A DNA stretch of 64,000 nt from Trabulsiella odontotermitis (lineage in GTDB: Bacteria > Pseudomonadota > Gammaproteobacteria > Enterobacterales > Enterobacteriaceae), in NCBI RefSeq assembly GCF_001297775.1, contig NZ_LIFX01000014.1, positions 119,796-183,795 of the forward strand, read 5' to 3'. Within the stretch, counting starts at the first letter, position 1. Every line of letters begins with the position of its first letter. The notes below the pieces were generated by a model. The model saw nothing but the letters and a program-made list of their open reading frames with translations, was not told the origin of the DNA and ran no database searches. Made by a program: the position numbers and the translations under genes. Positions 19,238 to 30,009 of the stretch are shown one piece after another.

Positions 19238-20494
19238 CTATTCCAGCCCGAGGCTGTTGCGCAGAATATGCAGGCGTTCTTCATCGCCATCGCGGGCGGC
19301 CTGCTGAAGAGATTTGGTCGGGGAGTGAATTAAGCGGTTAGTCAGTTTTCTCGACAGATCCTGAATGATGGCTTGTGGATCGCCGCCCTGCTCCAGCGCG
19401 CTCAGCGCTTTCGCGGTCAGCTCATCACGAACCTGATCGGCCTGGCTGCGGAAATCACGGATGGTCTCACTGGCGCTTTGCGCGCGCAGCCAGGCCATAA
19501 ACTCGCTGGTTTCCTGCGCAACGATGCTCTCCGCCTGCACGGCGGCGGCCTGTCGTTGTGCCAGGTTGTGCTGAATAATATTCTGTAAATCATCCACGCT
19601 GTAGAGATAGGCGTTGGCAAGCTTGCCGACCTCAGGCTCGACGTCGCGTGGAACAGCGATATCCACCAGCAGCATGGGCTGATTGCGGCGTGCTTTCAGG
19701 GCGCGTTCAACCATCCCTTTACCGATGATCGGCAGCGGGCTGGCGGTGGAACTGATAATAATATCGGCGTCTTTCAGGCGCTCATCGACATCGCTCAGCG
19801 CAATCACTTCCGCGCCGACTTCATCCGCCAGCACCTGCGCGCGTTCCCGCGTCCGGTTGGCGATGACCATCTTATGCACCCGATGCTCACGCAGATGGCG
19901 CGCCACCAGCTCGATGGTTTCCCCGGCACCCACCAGCAGCACCGTTACGGTTGAGAGCGACTCGAAGATCTGCCGCGCCAGCGTACAGGCCGCAAACGCC
20001 ACCGACACCGCACTGGCGCCGATGTCAGTTTCGGTGCGAACGCGTTTGGCGACGGAGAAGGATTTCTGGAACATACGCTCCAGGTCGCTGGCGTGTAAAT
20101 GCCCGCGACTGGAATCCGCGAACGCCTTCTTTACCTGACCGAGGATTTGTGGTTCGCCAAGCACCAGCGAATCCAGGCCGCTGGCCACGCGCATGAGATG
20201 GCGAACGGCATCGTTATCCTGATGCCAGTAGAGGCTGGTACGCAGATCGGTTTCATTGAGGTTGTGGTAATCACACAGCCAGCGGATCAACGCTTCCTGT
20301 AAATTCCCCTCTTCCTCCACGCTGAGATAAAGCTCGGTGCGGTTACAGGTCGAGAGCACAACACCGCCCTGCACCATCGGCTGTGCCAGCAGGCTCTCCA
20401 GCGCCTGGTCGAGCGTATCCGGCGAAAACGAAACACGTTCTCGCAACGCGACCGGAGCTGTTTTGTGGTTGATGCCGAGAGCTAACAGGGTCAT
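19238..20494 (-). CDS. hemA: Glutamyl-tRNA reductase HemA
   Basis: HemA reduces glutamyl-tRNA to glutamate-1-semialdehyde, the first committed step of tetrapyrrole synthesis by the C5 pathway. The 418-residue product equals the E. coli length. The nucleophilic Cys50 is in [14 protein letters not shown], and the NADPH-binding fold has [17 protein letters not shown] near residue 190. The N-terminal [14 protein letters not shown] is the site through which haem controls its stability in relatives. It heads the leftward operon and is divergent from lolB across 210 bases. Confidence 0.98.
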   Translation of the reverse strand: MTLLALGINHKTAPVALRERVSFSPDTLDQALESLLAQPMVQGGVVLSTCNRTELYLSVEEEGNLQEALIRWLCDYHNLNETDLRTSLYWHQDNDAVRHLMRVASGLDSLVLGEPQILGQVKKAFADSSRGHLHASDLERMFQKSFSVAKRVRTETDIGASAVSVAFAACTLARQIFESLSTVTVLLVGAGETIELVARHLREHRVHKMVIANRTRERAQVLADEVGAEVIALSDVDERLKDADIIISSTASPLPIIGKGMVERALKARRNQPMLLVDIAVPRDVEPEVGKLANAYLYSVDDLQNIIQHNLAQRQAAAVQAESIVAQETSEFMAWLRAQSASETIRDFRSQADQVRDELTAKALSALEQGGDPQAIIQDLSRKLTNRLIHSPTKSLQQAARDGDEERLHILRNSLGLE

Positions 20495-20704
20495 AGAGCG
20501 GGAGTAGTACCAGCGTTGATAAGGTTAGTCTGTATGCATCATACAGGATGCACGGTTCCAATAAAAGAGACTGCCCCTTTTGGCGTACCGGCCCGGGCCG
20601 CGAATTTTTTGAATTAAGACAACATGAACGTAGACGCTATTCCTGCACAACGCTAGCATAAAGGCTTAACGACGTTATGCAACGCACCTCAAGGATTTGT
20701 CACA

Positions 20705-21325
20705 ATGATGCGCACGCCCCGACTGATTCGCCTGCTGCCGCTGGCAGCCCTGGTTCTTACCGCCTGCTCCATCAATGCGCCGAAAGGCCCGGGGAAAAGC
20801 CCTGACGCGCCGCAGTGGCGTCAGCATGAGCAGCAAGTCCGTCAGCTTAACCAGTACCAGACGCGCGGCGCGTTTGCCTACCTTTCCGACGAACAAAAAG
20901 TCTATGCCCGCTTTTTCTGGCAGCAAACCGGCCAGGAACGCTATCGCCTGCTGCTGACCAACCCGCTTGGCAGCACCGAGCTTGAGCTGAACGCGCAGCC
21001 CGGCAGCGTGGAGTTAGTGGATAACAAAGGCCAGCATTACACCGACACCAACGCCGAAGAGATGATTGCTAAACTGACCGGCATGCCGATTCCGCTCAAC
21101 AGCCTGCGCCAGTGGATCCTTGGCCTGCCCGGTGACGCCACCGATTATACGCTGGATGAGCAGTATCGCCTGAGCACGCTCAACTATCGCCAGAACGGCA
21201 AAAACTGGAAAGTCACTTACAGCAGCTACGACAGTAAAACGCAGCCGGCATTGCCTTCCAACATGGAACTGACTGACGGCAGCCAGCGCATCAAGCTGAA
21301 GATGGATAACTGGATCGTCAAATGA
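20705..21325 (+). CDS. lolB: Outer membrane lipoprotein receptor LolB
   Basis: LolB accepts lipoproteins from periplasmic LolA and inserts them in the outer membrane. The 206-residue precursor has a lipoprotein signal with lipobox LTAC and Cys21 as the acylated residue. The following Ser-Ile lacks the Asp+2 inner-membrane retention signal, as needed for an outer membrane lipoprotein. The mature part matches E. coli LolB closely ([20 protein letters not shown]). AAGGAT precedes the ATG, and the stop overlaps the ispE start by four bases. Confidence 0.97.
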   Translation: MMRTPRLIRLLPLAALVLTACSINAPKGPGKSPDAPQWRQHEQQVRQLNQYQTRGAFAYLSDEQKVYARFFWQQTGQERYRLLLTNPLGSTELELNAQPGSVELVDNKGQHYTDTNAEEMIAKLTGMPIPLNSLRQWILGLPGDATDYTLDEQYRLSTLNYRQNGKNWKVTYSSYDSKTQPALPSNMELTDGSQRIKLKMDNWIVK

Positions 21326-22173
21326 TGAGCCGCTGGCCTTCCCCTGCGAAGCTGAACCTGTTTTTGTACATCACCGGGCAACGTCCGGACGGTTACCATA
21401 CCCTGCAGACGCTGTTTCAGTTTCTCGATTACGGCGACACCATCACCATCGAACCGCGTCAGGACGGCCAGCTTCGGCTACTGACGCCGGTCGAGGGCGT
21501 GCCAGAAGCGGAGAATCTCATTTCCCGTGCGGCGCGTCTGCTGATCGATGCGGCCCCGGCTGGCAGCGGCGCGGACATCAGTATCGAAAAACGCCTGCCG
21601 ATGGGCGGCGGTCTTGGCGGCGGCTCATCCAACGCGGCGACGGTGCTGGTCGCCCTGAATCATCTCTGGGGCTGCGGGTTGTCTGTTGACGAACTGGCGG
21701 CGCTGGGTCTGACGCTTGGCGCGGATGTCCCGGTTTTCGTGCGCGGGCATGCGGCCTTTGCGGAGGGTGTCGGCGAGTTGCTCACCCCGGTGGAGGTGCC
21801 TGAAAAATGGTATCTTGTCGCGCATCCTGGCGTGAGTATTCCTACTCCGCTCATTTTTAAAGATCCGGCGCTGCCGCGAAATACTCCGGTACGGTCAATA
21901 GAAACGTTATTAAAATGTGAATTTGCCAACGATTGCGAGGTTATCGCAAGAAAACGTTTTCGCGAGGTTGATGCGGCGCTTTCCTGGCTGTTAGAATACG
22001 CGCCGTCGCGCCTGACTGGCACAGGAGCCTGTGTCTTTGCTGAATTTGACACCGAATCCGCCGCTCGTCAGGTGCTAGAGCAAGCCCCGGAATGGCTGCA
22101 CGGCTTTGTCGCGCGAGGGATGAACACCTCTCCGCTGCAGTACGCCATTTTGGAGCAAACTGAGTCACGGTGA
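21322..22173 (+). CDS. ispE: 4-diphosphocytidyl-2-C-methyl-D-erythritol kinase IspE
   Basis: IspE phosphorylates CDP-methylerythritol in the non-mevalonate isoprenoid pathway. The 283-residue product equals the E. coli length. The GHMP kinase features are clear: [20 protein letters not shown] at the N-terminus with the catalytic lysine, the ATP loop [17 protein letters not shown] near residue 93, LGADVPVF near 133 and a C-terminal [12 protein letters not shown]. It is coupled to lolB; prs follows after 130 bases of leader. Confidence 0.98.
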   Translation: MMSRWPSPAKLNLFLYITGQRPDGYHTLQTLFQFLDYGDTITIEPRQDGQLRLLTPVEGVPEAENLISRAARLLIDAAPAGSGADISIEKRLPMGGGLGGGSSNAATVLVALNHLWGCGLSVDELAALGLTLGADVPVFVRGHAAFAEGVGELLTPVEVPEKWYLVAHPGVSIPTPLIFKDPALPRNTPVRSIETLLKCEFANDCEVIARKRFREVDAALSWLLEYAPSRLTGTGACVFAEFDTESAARQVLEQAPEWLHGFVARGMNTSPLQYAILEQTESR

Positions 22174-22231
22174 CAACGTCACTCTTGTTCCAGACGTTGC
22201 ATCGCGCTCTTTAAATACACCGCCTGGATGA

Positions 22232-23251
<1,020 letters not shown>

Positions 23252-23268
23252 TCGAACCGGCCTGATAA

Positions 23269-23291
23269 AACCCGCTGCGGCGGGTTTTTTT
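23269..23291 (+). terminator. Rho-independent terminator of prs
   Basis: The stem AACCCGC/GCGGGTT with a TGCG loop is followed by seven T residues, 17 bases past the prs stop. Confidence 0.93.
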
Positions 23292-23390
23292 GTCCGTGTT
23301 GAACATTTGTATGACTTATTAATTAACTGTTATTGCCTCCTTCACCTGCCATTGACATAACAGGTGATGCGCTCACGGATGAAACATATA

Positions 23391-25070
23391 GTGAACAAAC
23401 TGACTTCACATGTAATGCCTTTCCAGGCCCTCATCGATGCGTGCTGGAAAGAGAAATACACCCTGCCACGCTTCACGCGCGACCTGATCGCCGGGGTGAC
23501 CGTCGGTATTATCGCGATCCCGCTGGCAATGGCGCTGGCAATTGGTAGTGGCGTGGCGCCGCAATACGGTCTGTATACCTCTGCAGTGGCCGGGATTGTC
23601 ATCGCCCTTGCAGGCGGTTCCCGCTTCAGCGTTTCCGGCCCTACGGCGGCGTTCGTGGTGATCCTCTATCCGGTGTCTCAGCAGTTTGGCCTCGCCGGTC
23701 TGCTGGTGGCGACGCTGATGTCAGGGGTTTTTCTCATCCTCTTTGGCCTCGCCCGTTTCGGTCGGTTGATCGAATACATTCCGCTGTCAGTGACGCTGGG
23801 CTTTACGTCGGGGATTGGGATCACCATCGGGACCATGCAAATCAAAGATTTTCTCGGTTTGCAGATCCCGCATATGCCGGAGCACTATTTACAAAAACTC
23901 GGTGCGCTGGTGATGGCGCTGCCGAGTATCAATATCGGCGACGCGGCGATTGGCGTCGTCACGCTCGCCACGCTCATTTTCTGGCCGCGGATGGGTATTC
24001 GTCTGCCAGGACACCTTCCGGCGCTGCTGGCAGGCTGTGCGGTGATGGCGGTGGTCAATATGATGGGTGGCCAGGTCGCGACCATCGGCTCCCAGTTCCA
24101 CTATGTTCTCGCCGATGGCTCGCAGGGTAACGGTATTCCGCAACTGCTGCCGCAACTGGTGCTGCCGTGGAATTTACCGGGCTCTGAATTTACGCTGAGC
24201 TGGAACTCGTTGCAGGCCCTGCTCCCCGCCGCCTTTTCCATGGCGATGCTGGGCGCTATCGAATCGCTGCTGTGCGCCGTGGTGCTCGATGGTATGACCG
24301 GCACGAAGCACAAGGCCAACAGCGAGCTTATCGGTCAGGGGATGGGCAATATCGTCGCGCCGTTCTTTGGCGGGATCACCGCGACTGCGGCGATTGCCCG
24401 TTCCGCTGCCAACGTGCGCGCTGGCGCAACGTCACCGGTCGCTGCCGTTATCCATGCGGTGCTGGTGATTCTGGCGCTGCTGGCGCTCGCCCCGCTGCTC
24501 TCCTGGTTGCCGCTGTCCGCCATGGCCGCGCTGCTGCTGATGGTGGCCTGGAACATGAGCGAGGCGCACAAGGTCGTCAATCTGCTGCGCCGCGCGCCTA
24601 AAGATGACATTATCGTCATGCTGATCTGTATGTCGCTGACCGTGCTGTTTGATATGGTCATCGCGATTAGCGTCGGTATTGTGCTCGCTTCGCTGCTGTT
24701 CATGCGTCGTATTGCCCGTATGACGCGCCTGGCGCCGGTCAATGTCTCCGTACCGGACGATGTGCTGGTGCTGCGCGTGATCGGCCCGCTATTCTTTGCG
24801 GCGGCGGAAGGGTTGTTTACCGATCTGGAATCACGGATTGTCGGCAAACGCATTGTGGTACTGAAGTGGGATGCCGTGCCGGTACTGGACGCTGGCGGTC
24901 TGAACGCTTTCCAGCGCTTTGTTGATAAGCTGCCTGAAGGGTGTGAACTGCGGGTGTCTAACGTGGAGTTCCAGCCGTTGCGCACGATGGCGCGCGCAGG
25001 GATCCATCCGATTCCGGGTCGCCTGAGTTTCTACCCGAACCGGGATGCGGCACTCGCCGATATCCTGTAA
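23391..25070 (+). CDS. dauA: C4-dicarboxylate transporter DauA (SulP family)
   Basis: DauA (YchM) takes up aerobic C4-dicarboxylates such as succinate at acidic pH. A GTG start at 23391 gives [11 protein letters not shown] and 559 residues, the E. coli length; in-frame starts at 23364 and 23379 would add nine or four residues, and no start has a strong ribosome site. The membrane domain has about 12-14 segments and SulP motifs ([40 protein letters not shown]). The C-terminal 110 residues form a STAS domain ([18 protein letters not shown] type). It ends in a strong hairpin shared with ychH. Confidence 0.93.
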   Translation: MNKLTSHVMPFQALIDACWKEKYTLPRFTRDLIAGVTVGIIAIPLAMALAIGSGVAPQYGLYTSAVAGIVIALAGGSRFSVSGPTAAFVVILYPVSQQFGLAGLLVATLMSGVFLILFGLARFGRLIEYIPLSVTLGFTSGIGITIGTMQIKDFLGLQIPHMPEHYLQKLGALVMALPSINIGDAAIGVVTLATLIFWPRMGIRLPGHLPALLAGCAVMAVVNMMGGQVATIGSQFHYVLADGSQGNGIPQLLPQLVLPWNLPGSEFTLSWNSLQALLPAAFSMAMLGAIESLLCAVVLDGMTGTKHKANSELIGQGMGNIVAPFFGGITATAAIARSAANVRAGATSPVAAVIHAVLVILALLALAPLLSWLPLSAMAALLLMVAWNMSEAHKVVNLLRRAPKDDIIVMLICMSLTVLFDMVIAISVGIVLASLLFMRRIARMTRLAPVNVSVPDDVLVLRVIGPLFFAAAEGLFTDLESRIVGKRIVVLKWDAVPVLDAGGLNAFQRFVDKLPEGCELRVSNVEFQPLRTMARAGIHPIPGRLSFYPNRDAALADIL

Positions 25071-25080
25071 GCAGAAAGCA

Positions 25081-25107
25081 GAACGGCTCCCTCGGGAGCC
25101 GTTCTTT
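25081..25107. terminator. Terminator between convergent dauA and ychH
   Basis: The 10-base-pair stem GAACGGCTCC/GGAGCCGTTC with a four-base loop is followed rightwards by TTT. It lies between the two stop codons and probably serves dauA. Confidence 0.85.
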
Positions 25108-25113
25108 CATTCG

Positions 25114-25389
25114 TTAGCTGTGTGGGTGCTGATCACGGCGGCAGCGTTTATCGTAGTGCCGGACCCACCAGTATTTGTCGGTGACCCTTTCATGCCCGCC
25201 GACACGAGCGCCCGCCAGCCAGAGAACTGCACCCAGGAAGATGCTCAGCACGGCGCCGTGGGCAAAAAACTGTGGCAAATTAAGTTGCGGAAGCTGGTTC
25301 AAAATGGAGTACCCTACTCCCACTACCATGACCACTAACCCCAGACCCATAAGCACGTTACCGAGCAGCGAAGCGTTTTTGCGTTTCAT
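25114..25389 (-). CDS. ychH: Small inner membrane stress protein YchH
   Basis: The 91-residue protein has two hydrophobic segments (about 8-29 and 43-62) and a charged tail ending YDKRCRRDQHPHS. It matches E. coli YchH (92 residues), a CRP-controlled protein linked to oxidative and acid stress and biofilm; the mechanism is unknown. A textbook GGAGG lies seven bases before the ATG. The gene is divergent from pth across 265 bases with no other recognised element. Confidence 0.93.
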   Translation of the reverse strand: MKRKNASLLGNVLMGLGLVVMVVGVGYSILNQLPQLNLPQFFAHGAVLSIFLGAVLWLAGARVGGHERVTDKYWWVRHYDKRCRRDQHPHS

Positions 25390-25654
25390 ATGTCACCTCC
25401 GGAACTTGGGCTGAGAGGGAAAGTCCCTCTTATCCATGTGTCTAAAGTATAGGCAACATACGAAACAGGGATTGCGTTAAGGATCACAATAACGAAGATA
25501 TAGTCAACAAATCTTTACAATTAACTCGCTGAACTAATTGAAATTCTAATGGTTCAGTCGCGCAATTATCTCGTCATCTTGCGCTTCGTTTTGTCAACCG
25601 GCGCTGCAACCAGTAAACTACGCGCCAGATTTCGACCCATTCAGGAAAAGAGAC

Positions 25655-26239
25655 GTGACCATTAAGCTGATTGTCGGCCTGGCAAACCCCGGTGCCGAAT
25701 ACGCGGCAACGCGCCATAATGCAGGCGCCTGGTATGTAGACTTACTGGCGGAACGCTGTCGTGCCCCGCTGCGTGAAGAGCCTAAATTCTTTGGCTACAC
25801 CTCACGAATCAACCTTGCCGGTGAAGATGTGCGCCTGCTGGTGCCCACCACGTTTATGAATTTGAGCGGTAAGGCGGTTGCCGCGCTGGCGACGTTTTAT
25901 CGCATCAACGCCGATGAAATCCTGGTGGCGCATGATGAACTGGATCTTCCTCCCGGCGTGGCGAAATTTAAACTCGGCGGGGGTCATGGCGGTCATAATG
26001 GTCTGAAAGACATCATCAGCAAGCTCGGCAATAACCCGAACTTTTATCGCTTACGCGTCGGAATCGGCCATCCGGGCGATAAAAATAAAGTTGTCGGCTT
26101 TGTGCTGGGCAAACCACAAGCAGCAGAGCAGAAGCTGATTGACGATGCGGTTGACGAAGCGGCACGCTGCACCGAGATCTGGCTGAAAGAAGGCCTGACC
26201 AAAGCCACCAATCGCCTGCATGCCTTTAAGGCGCAATAA
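25655..26239 (+). CDS. pth: Peptidyl-tRNA hydrolase
   Basis: Pth frees tRNA from prematurely released peptidyl-tRNA. The 194-residue product equals the E. coli length and starts at GTG ([21 protein letters not shown]). The catalytic His20 lies in TRHNAG, with Asn68 in FMNLSG and Asp93 in [10 protein letters not shown], all typical of the bacterial enzyme. ychF follows after 116 bases, as in most enteric genomes. Confidence 0.98.
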   Translation: MTIKLIVGLANPGAEYAATRHNAGAWYVDLLAERCRAPLREEPKFFGYTSRINLAGEDVRLLVPTTFMNLSGKAVAALATFYRINADEILVAHDELDLPPGVAKFKLGGGHGGHNGLKDIISKLGNNPNFYRLRVGIGHPGDKNKVVGFVLGKPQAAEQKLIDDAVDEAARCTEIWLKEGLTKATNRLHAFKAQ

Positions 26240-26355
26240 GCGTCTCAGGGGCGGCAATTTACCCGACTGCCGTGTATAATAGGCGAAGTTATTTATTTTT
26301 CTGCAATCTGTTCGCTGTAACAGATTGATTACCCAAAGATTAAGGTGATTTAAAC

Positions 26356-27447
26356 ATGGGATTCAAATGCGGTATCGTCGGTTTGCCAAACGTTGGCAAA
26401 TCCACCCTGTTCAATGCGCTCACAAAAGCGGGTATTGAAGCGGCAAACTTCCCCTTCTGTACTATTGAGCCGAACACCGGTGTCGTGCCGATGCCCGATC
26501 CGCGTCTGGACAAGCTGGCTGAAATCGTTCAGCCCCAGCGCATTCTGCCGACCACCATGGAATTCGTTGACATCGCTGGTCTGGTGAAAGGCGCCTCCAA
26601 AGGTGAAGGTCTGGGCAACCAGTTCCTGACCAACATCCGTGAAACCGAAGCGATCGGTCACGTGGTGCGTTGCTTTGAAAACGACAACATCATTCACGTT
26701 TCCGGCAAAGTTGATCCCGCAGAAGACATCGACGTGATCAACACCGAGCTGGCGCTCTCTGACCTCGAGGCCTGCGAACGCGCCATTCACCGCATCTCCA
26801 AAAAAGCCAAAGGCGGCGATAAAGACGCCAAAGCCGAACTGGCTGTGCTGGAAAAATGCCTGCCGCAACTGGAAAACGCCGGGATGCTGCGCGCGCTGGA
26901 TCTGAGCAAAGAAGAGAAAGAAACCATTCGCTACCTGAGCTTCCTGACGCTGAAGCCGACCATGTACATCGCAAACGTCAACGAAGACGGTTTCGAGAAC
27001 AACCCATACCTGGACAAAGTACGCGAAATCGCTGAGCAGGAAGGTTCTGTCGTGGTGCCAGTGTGTGCTGCAGTGGAATCAGACATCGCTGAACTCGACG
27101 ACGAAGAGCGTGACGAGTTTATGGCAGAGCTGGGTCTTGAAGAGCCAGGTCTGAACCGCGTGATCCGCGCCGGTTATGCCCTGCTGAACCTGCAGACCTA
27201 CTTCACCGCAGGTGTGAAAGAAGTTCGTGCCTGGACCATCCCGGTTGGCGCCACCGCGCCGCAGGCGGCAGGTAAAATCCACACCGACTTCGAAAAAGGT
27301 TTTATCCGCGCACAGACCATCTCTTATGAAGATTTCATTACCTATAAGGGTGAACAAGGCGCGAAAGAAGCCGGTAAGATGCGTGCAGAAGGCAAAGACT
27401 ACATCGTCAAAGATGGCGATGTGATGAACTTCCTGTTTAACGTCTAA
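26356..27447 (+). CDS. ychF: Redox-responsive ribosome-binding ATPase YchF
   Basis: YchF is the Obg-family translational ATPase (human OLA1). It has 363 residues, with the P-loop [15 protein letters not shown] at residues 8-22, G3 DIAGL, and the fourth motif NVNE near residue 199, which in place of NKxD explains ATP rather than GTP preference. A coiled-coil insert (about 125-190) and a C-terminal TGS domain (about 277-360) follow. It is the last core gene before the T6SS cluster and ends in a strong palindromic terminator. Confidence 0.98.
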   Translation: MGFKCGIVGLPNVGKSTLFNALTKAGIEAANFPFCTIEPNTGVVPMPDPRLDKLAEIVQPQRILPTTMEFVDIAGLVKGASKGEGLGNQFLTNIRETEAIGHVVRCFENDNIIHVSGKVDPAEDIDVINTELALSDLEACERAIHRISKKAKGGDKDAKAELAVLEKCLPQLENAGMLRALDLSKEEKETIRYLSFLTLKPTMYIANVNEDGFENNPYLDKVREIAEQEGSVVVPVCAAVESDIAELDDEERDEFMAELGLEEPGLNRVIRAGYALLNLQTYFTAGVKEVRAWTIPVGATAPQAAGKIHTDFEKGFIRAQTISYEDFITYKGEQGAKEAGKMRAEGKDYIVKDGDVMNFLFNV

Positions 27448-27502
27448 GTTTTGTTGTCTCATGAGGTTTCGTTGAAACTTTTGAGAATCGCAAAAAACTA
27501 TT

Positions 27503-27529
27503 AAATCCACGCAATTGCGTGGATTTTTC
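27503..27529. terminator. Terminator downstream of ychF
   Basis: A perfect 12-base-pair palindrome, AAATCCACGCAA and its complement, is followed by TTTCTTT on the right. It sits between convergent ychF and the T6SS operon end and can serve both; A residues flank the left side. Confidence 0.88.
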
Positions 27530-27576
27530 TTTCTGTGCTGTTTCAAATGAACGCGCGGATACTAACGTGATGATGT

Positions 27577-28938
27577 CTACTGTTGTTGAGTCATTGCAGG
27601 TCTGTCTGATGTGACCATCATATAGGAATTATTCAACTGTCTGAGTTTAAGCGCAGTGCGGTTGAGTAAATCCTGTGACAGAGGCAGGTTTTGAGAGGTC
27701 GTTTGCAATTGTCGTATCAATTCTTCAGCCGGAACACCGTCGTTGAATGCCTTTGATATTGAAAATACCGTCGTTTTGAGTTCACTCACTGTGAGGTATT
27801 TCCCCTTCTGTTCGTCAAGCTGATTAAGTCTGTCCTGCAGTTTTTGAAGTTCAGTAAATCCCTTATGCCACCCGGTCAGGCTGGTATCAGGTAGAGAATT
27901 TGCAATCAGCTTTGATTGCCAGCGCGCTGAAATCTTTTTTGACAGTTCGGAATCAGGATAAAGATGACGGGTTTGTTCCACCAGTTGCGTTCCATATTGC
28001 AAAGGCCAGTAAGGCGGAAGCGAGACAAGTTCCTCCAGGCGGGTATTTAATTTCTGCGCATAAACATTACTGGTGTCACGCCACGATGTTGCACCCTGGC
28101 GTAACTGATCCACTACCGGCAGTGGCACGCTGGTCGGTAAGGCTGCAAGTGAAGCAAACATCGCGTCCTGCTCTGGGTTACTGAATGCTTCCGGTATAAT
28201 TTTCATCAAGGCAATGCTCACTATTGCCGCTGTTAACGCGCCGCAGAAAAAGGCAGTACGCGGTGTCATTCGTGCGGTTAACCTTTCCCCTACTTCGACA
28301 CTCGCCGGAGATTTCGAATTAACAACGAATACCCAGCGCTGACGATTCTCGCCTTTTACGACATGTTCGGCCTTTACAGGCAGCCTGACATCCGTCATGG
28401 AGCCTTCTACAAGGTTGCTGTTTTCGAGTCTGAATATCGCGTTCTGGAGCATGTAATGTAGAGCGTCGGTCCCGCCTGCGCTTCTAAGTTCAAGACGTTG
28501 CAGGGCATCTCCGGTTGAGACCAGCAATTTTACGCTTTCGTACAAGGCTGATAAGTCCCCGTGGTGAAATGATAGCGTCCGAAAAATCTGCTGAAGACGT
28601 TTGTTCAGACTGCTGAGTATCTCCATTCGGGCATGTACAGATGACGGCCACATCGCAGGCCACTGATAACAGATCAGTGCATTCAGAATTGCCATACCTT
28701 CATTGAACCCATGAATACCCGCCAGGTGCGTTCTTGCCAGGGTATACCATGCCGCCGTCTGAAGCTCGACCCCATTGATATCGAAAAGTTTTAACGCAAG
28801 CTTCTCAACATACTTCCAGTTCACATCCGGACGAGCAGGATGAAACAGCTTTGCGAGCTCATCCCGTAATGCGAAAAAATCAGATATCGTTCGGGGATCT
28901 CCCCCGGTTTTAAGGTGGCGATCTGTTGTGTCAAACAT
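27577..28938 (-). CDS. T6SS VasL/TagA-type protein (ImpA N-terminal domain)
   Basis: A 453-residue member of the TssA superfamily. Residues about 10-120 resemble the ImpA N-terminal domain shared with TssA. A hydrophobic segment at about 228-250 (FFCGALTAAIVSIALMKII) and a helical C-terminal part (about 280-440) match VasL/TagA proteins. In enteroaggregative E. coli, TagA meets the growing sheath at the opposite membrane and stops its extension; I infer the same role. It is distinct from the canonical TssA at 37258-38868. It is the last gene of the T6SS operon, 59 bases after tssE. Confidence 0.8.
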   Translation of the reverse strand: MFDTTDRHLKTGGDPRTISDFFALRDELAKLFHPARPDVNWKYVEKLALKLFDINGVELQTAAWYTLARTHLAGIHGFNEGMAILNALICYQWPAMWPSSVHARMEILSSLNKRLQQIFRTLSFHHGDLSALYESVKLLVSTGDALQRLELRSAGGTDALHYMLQNAIFRLENSNLVEGSMTDVRLPVKAEHVVKGENRQRWVFVVNSKSPASVEVGERLTARMTPRTAFFCGALTAAIVSIALMKIIPEAFSNPEQDAMFASLAALPTSVPLPVVDQLRQGATSWRDTSNVYAQKLNTRLEELVSLPPYWPLQYGTQLVEQTRHLYPDSELSKKISARWQSKLIANSLPDTSLTGWHKGFTELQKLQDRLNQLDEQKGKYLTVSELKTTVFSISKAFNDGVPAEELIRQLQTTSQNLPLSQDLLNRTALKLRQLNNSYMMVTSDRPAMTQQQ

Positions 28939-28997
28939 GGTGTAATCCGTTTCGGGAAGGGAAATTGATGCGCTAATAAGCAGGTGTTTATCCAGAG

Positions 28998-29432
28998 TTA
29001 CTGTGATTTCAGATGTCTGAGCATCACTTTTCCTCCGGCAATAAACTCAGTGCTATACCGTACCAGACCAATTTCTTTCAGTTCGGCATCAATGGCATAA
29101 CGCAACTCACCAGGTACTTTCTGTTCAAGTAGCGTGACATTGAGTGACTGTAATCGGGGCTCATACTTCAGCAGGACACCGGTAATTGCATTGACCTGTT
29201 GATTAGCGGTACCCGGCATTCCTTGCAGAATCGTGGCCATATCGGGCAAACCGTAATCAGGTAAATGAAGCAGGCCAGCAGCCCGGGAGTTCAGGATCCG
29301 CTGGATATTATCCATAACGGATAAAATAACCTGATCGCTTTCTGTGGTTATTTCTATCGATATCCCTCCCGTGAAGTGACCTGTTAAAACCTCGTATAAA
29401 GATGGAAAGTTAGCATTCATTGACAATATCAT
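28998..29432 (-). CDS. tssE: T6SS baseplate component TssE (gp25-like)
   Basis: TssE is the baseplate wedge protein that starts sheath assembly and is related to phage T4 gp25. The 144-residue product shows the family centre: SVMDNIQRILNSRAAG, a GLPDMATI segment near residue 62, and the conserved EPRL motif (LLKYEPRLQSLNV) near residue 91. An ATG four codons downstream is an equally possible start. It is separated from the other wedge genes tssF-tssG by vgrG and the DUF416-like gene, which suggests those two were inserted into the core operon. Confidence 0.92.
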   Translation of the reverse strand: MILSMNANFPSLYEVLTGHFTGGISIEITTESDQVILSVMDNIQRILNSRAAGLLHLPDYGLPDMATILQGMPGTANQQVNAITGVLLKYEPRLQSLNVTLLEQKVPGELRYAIDAELKEIGLVRYSTEFIAGGKVMLRHLKSQ

Positions 29433-29484
29433 TTCAGGTATAAATCATTGAGAGTGAGAATATAAACTTGAAAATTAGCTTAAG

Positions 29485-29946
29485 TCATACATTCAATATT
29501 AATTCATGAGGCAGGTCATTACTGAGCAAAACATCTGACAATTTATTCTGAATATAAAAATTCTCAACAGCCATTTCCAGCGTTTTATGAAAATCAGCCG
29601 GGTTCTGGTCAAGACAAAATGACAACAGGTAACAGGCGCTAATCATTGCATGCTGTGCAAAACTCCCGACTTCAGACGTAAATTCTTCCGTGTCAGGAAT
29701 TTTCTCGCTGCAGTGTTGAAGTTTATTTCTCAGTACAGACGTATCACAACCCACATTAGCACAGACAGTTAACATATTGATAATTTCTTCATAAAATGGC
29801 AGAAGTTGTTCGCTATAAATTTTATCGAATCCGGCAACAGCAGAAATTTGCTTGCGCAAGAAAAAAATACCGACTGTAAGTTTCTGTTGAAAAGTAAGCC
29901 CAGTTAACCCCTCAGTCAATTTCTCTAAATACTCGTCTGTGTTCAT
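29485..29946 (-). CDS. DUF416-like (YjaG-type) protein, candidate immunity to the deaminase VgrG
   Basis: The 153-residue protein is all-helical in appearance, with no signal peptide or membrane segment, so it is cytoplasmic. It resembles E. coli YjaG (DUF416): N-terminal LEKLTEGLTGLTFQQKL, then IPDTEEF followed by a helix with SACYLLSFC, against IPSADDF and DACVALSELV in YjaG. It starts 63 bases after the stop of the vgrG with the deaminase tail. A deaminase would act in the cytoplasm, so a cytoplasmic partner in this place is the natural immunity candidate. That role is inference; DUF416 has no established function that I know. Confidence 0.6.
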   Translation of the reverse strand: MNTDEYLEKLTEGLTGLTFQQKLTVGIFFLRKQISAVAGFDKIYSEQLLPFYEEIINMLTVCANVGCDTSVLRNKLQHCSEKIPDTEEFTSEVGSFAQHAMISACYLLSFCLDQNPADFHKTLEMAVENFYIQNKLSDVLLSNDLPHELILNV

Positions 29947-30009
29947 TTCACCTTCTCATTAATTGTAATAAAACCTACTGGTATATTAATGTTGTTATAT
30001 CGACAGGTT

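Noticed and set aside
24335..24985. A 216-codon open frame antisense to dauA
   Set aside because: Serine-threonine-rich shadow frame with no domain.
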